Shown here piece by piece: positions 5,363-5,677 of a DNA stretch of 5,677 bases. Within the stretch, counting starts at the first letter, position 1, and every line of letters begins with the position of its first letter. A model generated the notes under the pieces. That model worked only from the letters and a program-made list of their open reading frames with translations. It was not told the origin of the DNA and did no database searches. The position numbers and the translations under genes are program-made. This DNA is from an uncultured Neisseria sp. (GTDB lineage: Bacteria > Pseudomonadota > Gammaproteobacteria > Burkholderiales > Neisseriaceae): assembly GCA_937919795.1 (NCBI GenBank), contig CALFOA010000204.1, positions 1 through 5,677 of the forward strand. The letters run 5' to 3'.

Positions 5363-5677
5363 TTAATGTTTGGGTTTACTGAGGTAGCGGGCGGCGATGT
5401 TGGCGGCCAATACGGTTAAGGTAATCAGCAGCGCGGCGGCCCAGGCCAGTTGGTGCCAATCTTGGTAGGGCGACATGGCAAACTGGTAAATCACGTTCGG
5501 AAGGTTGGCGATGGGCTGATTCATATTGGTGCTGAAAAAGTTGTTGTTCATCGCGGTAAACAGCAGGGGAGCGGTTTCGCCGGAAATGCGGGCGAACGCC
5601 AGCAGGATGCCGGTGAGCACACCTGCTTTGGCGGCACGCAGCGTCACCATCATCACCAGCTTCCATTTGGGCGTGCC
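5363..5677 (-). CDS. pstA: Phosphate ABC transporter permease PstA, C-terminal 104 residues (5' end outside window)
   Basis: Inner-membrane permease subunit that forms the phosphate channel together with PstC. The frame is open from the right edge to TAA at 5363-5365. The visible part starts [20 protein letters not shown] and continues with [21 protein letters not shown]. The [11 protein letters not shown] motif is the cytoplasmic coupling loop of PstA that contacts PstB. It is followed by [20 protein letters not shown] and a last membrane helix ([23 protein letters not shown]). E. coli PstA is very similar over this region as I recall it. The end KPKH is typically basic. The ATG codons in view are internal methionines, not starts. 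pstB follows after 71 bases in the same direction; pstC and pstS are expected further upstream, beyond the window. Confidence 0.96.
   Translation of the reverse strand, partial: GTPKWKLVMMVTLRAAKAGVLTGILLAFARISGETAPLLFTAMNNNFFSTNMNQPIANLPNVIYQFAMSPYQDWHQLAWAAALLITLTVLAANIAARYLSKPKH

Noticed and set aside
1..5677. CRISPR array, tRNA or rRNA gene, toxin-antitoxin or defence system
   Set aside because: No spaced direct repeats, cloverleaf or rRNA-like stretches were seen. All protein genes are housekeeping or phosphate-regulon genes.

Overview
The window reads as chromosomal DNA of a commensal-type Neisseria or close relative (Neisseriaceae, Betaproteobacteria). The strongest sign is the 12-mer TGCCTGTCTGAA. 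It occurs five times exactly and once with one mismatch, always between genes. I recall this as the 'wad' dialect of the Neisseriaceae DNA uptake sequence (DUS), named after N. wadsworthii. A 158-bp element with the size and internal sequence of a Correia repeat (CREE/NEMIS), so far known from Neisseria, supports this. Species level is not certain.

Left part, plus strand: the last 63 codons of a small membrane protein that looks like DUF2818 (2-193), then proB for glutamate 5-kinase (230-1354), the Correia-like element (1366-1523), and can, a type II beta-carbonic anhydrase (1559-2242). The can gene probably uses a promoter at or near the right end of the element, and its Shine-Dalgarno sequence lies in a DUS-like 12-mer. 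A perfect inverted pair of DUS copies (2284-2317) separates can from the convergent genes that follow and probably ends transcription from both sides.

Right part, minus strand, in transcription order: pstA (partial, enters at the right edge), pstB, phoB, phoR. PstA and PstB are the permease and ATPase of the high-affinity phosphate ABC transporter. PhoR and PhoB are the sensor kinase and response regulator that control it, so this is a phosphate uptake and sensing module. phoU is not present between pstB and phoB. Every junction in this block carries DUS sequence: a hairpin pair in pstA-pstB, one copy in pstB-phoB, one copy directly before the phoR start, and the pair after phoR.

All full-length genes are intact, keep their catalytic residues and have normal lengths. 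I see no new enzymatic, defence or mobile-gene system. The unusual content lies between the genes: a Correia-type element with terminal repeats unlike the meningococcal ones; a 67-bp inverted-repeat element that shares those termini and seems to supply the phoB stop codon; and DUS copies that double as ribosome-binding and terminator sequence. Gaps between genes are all shorter than 300 bases.
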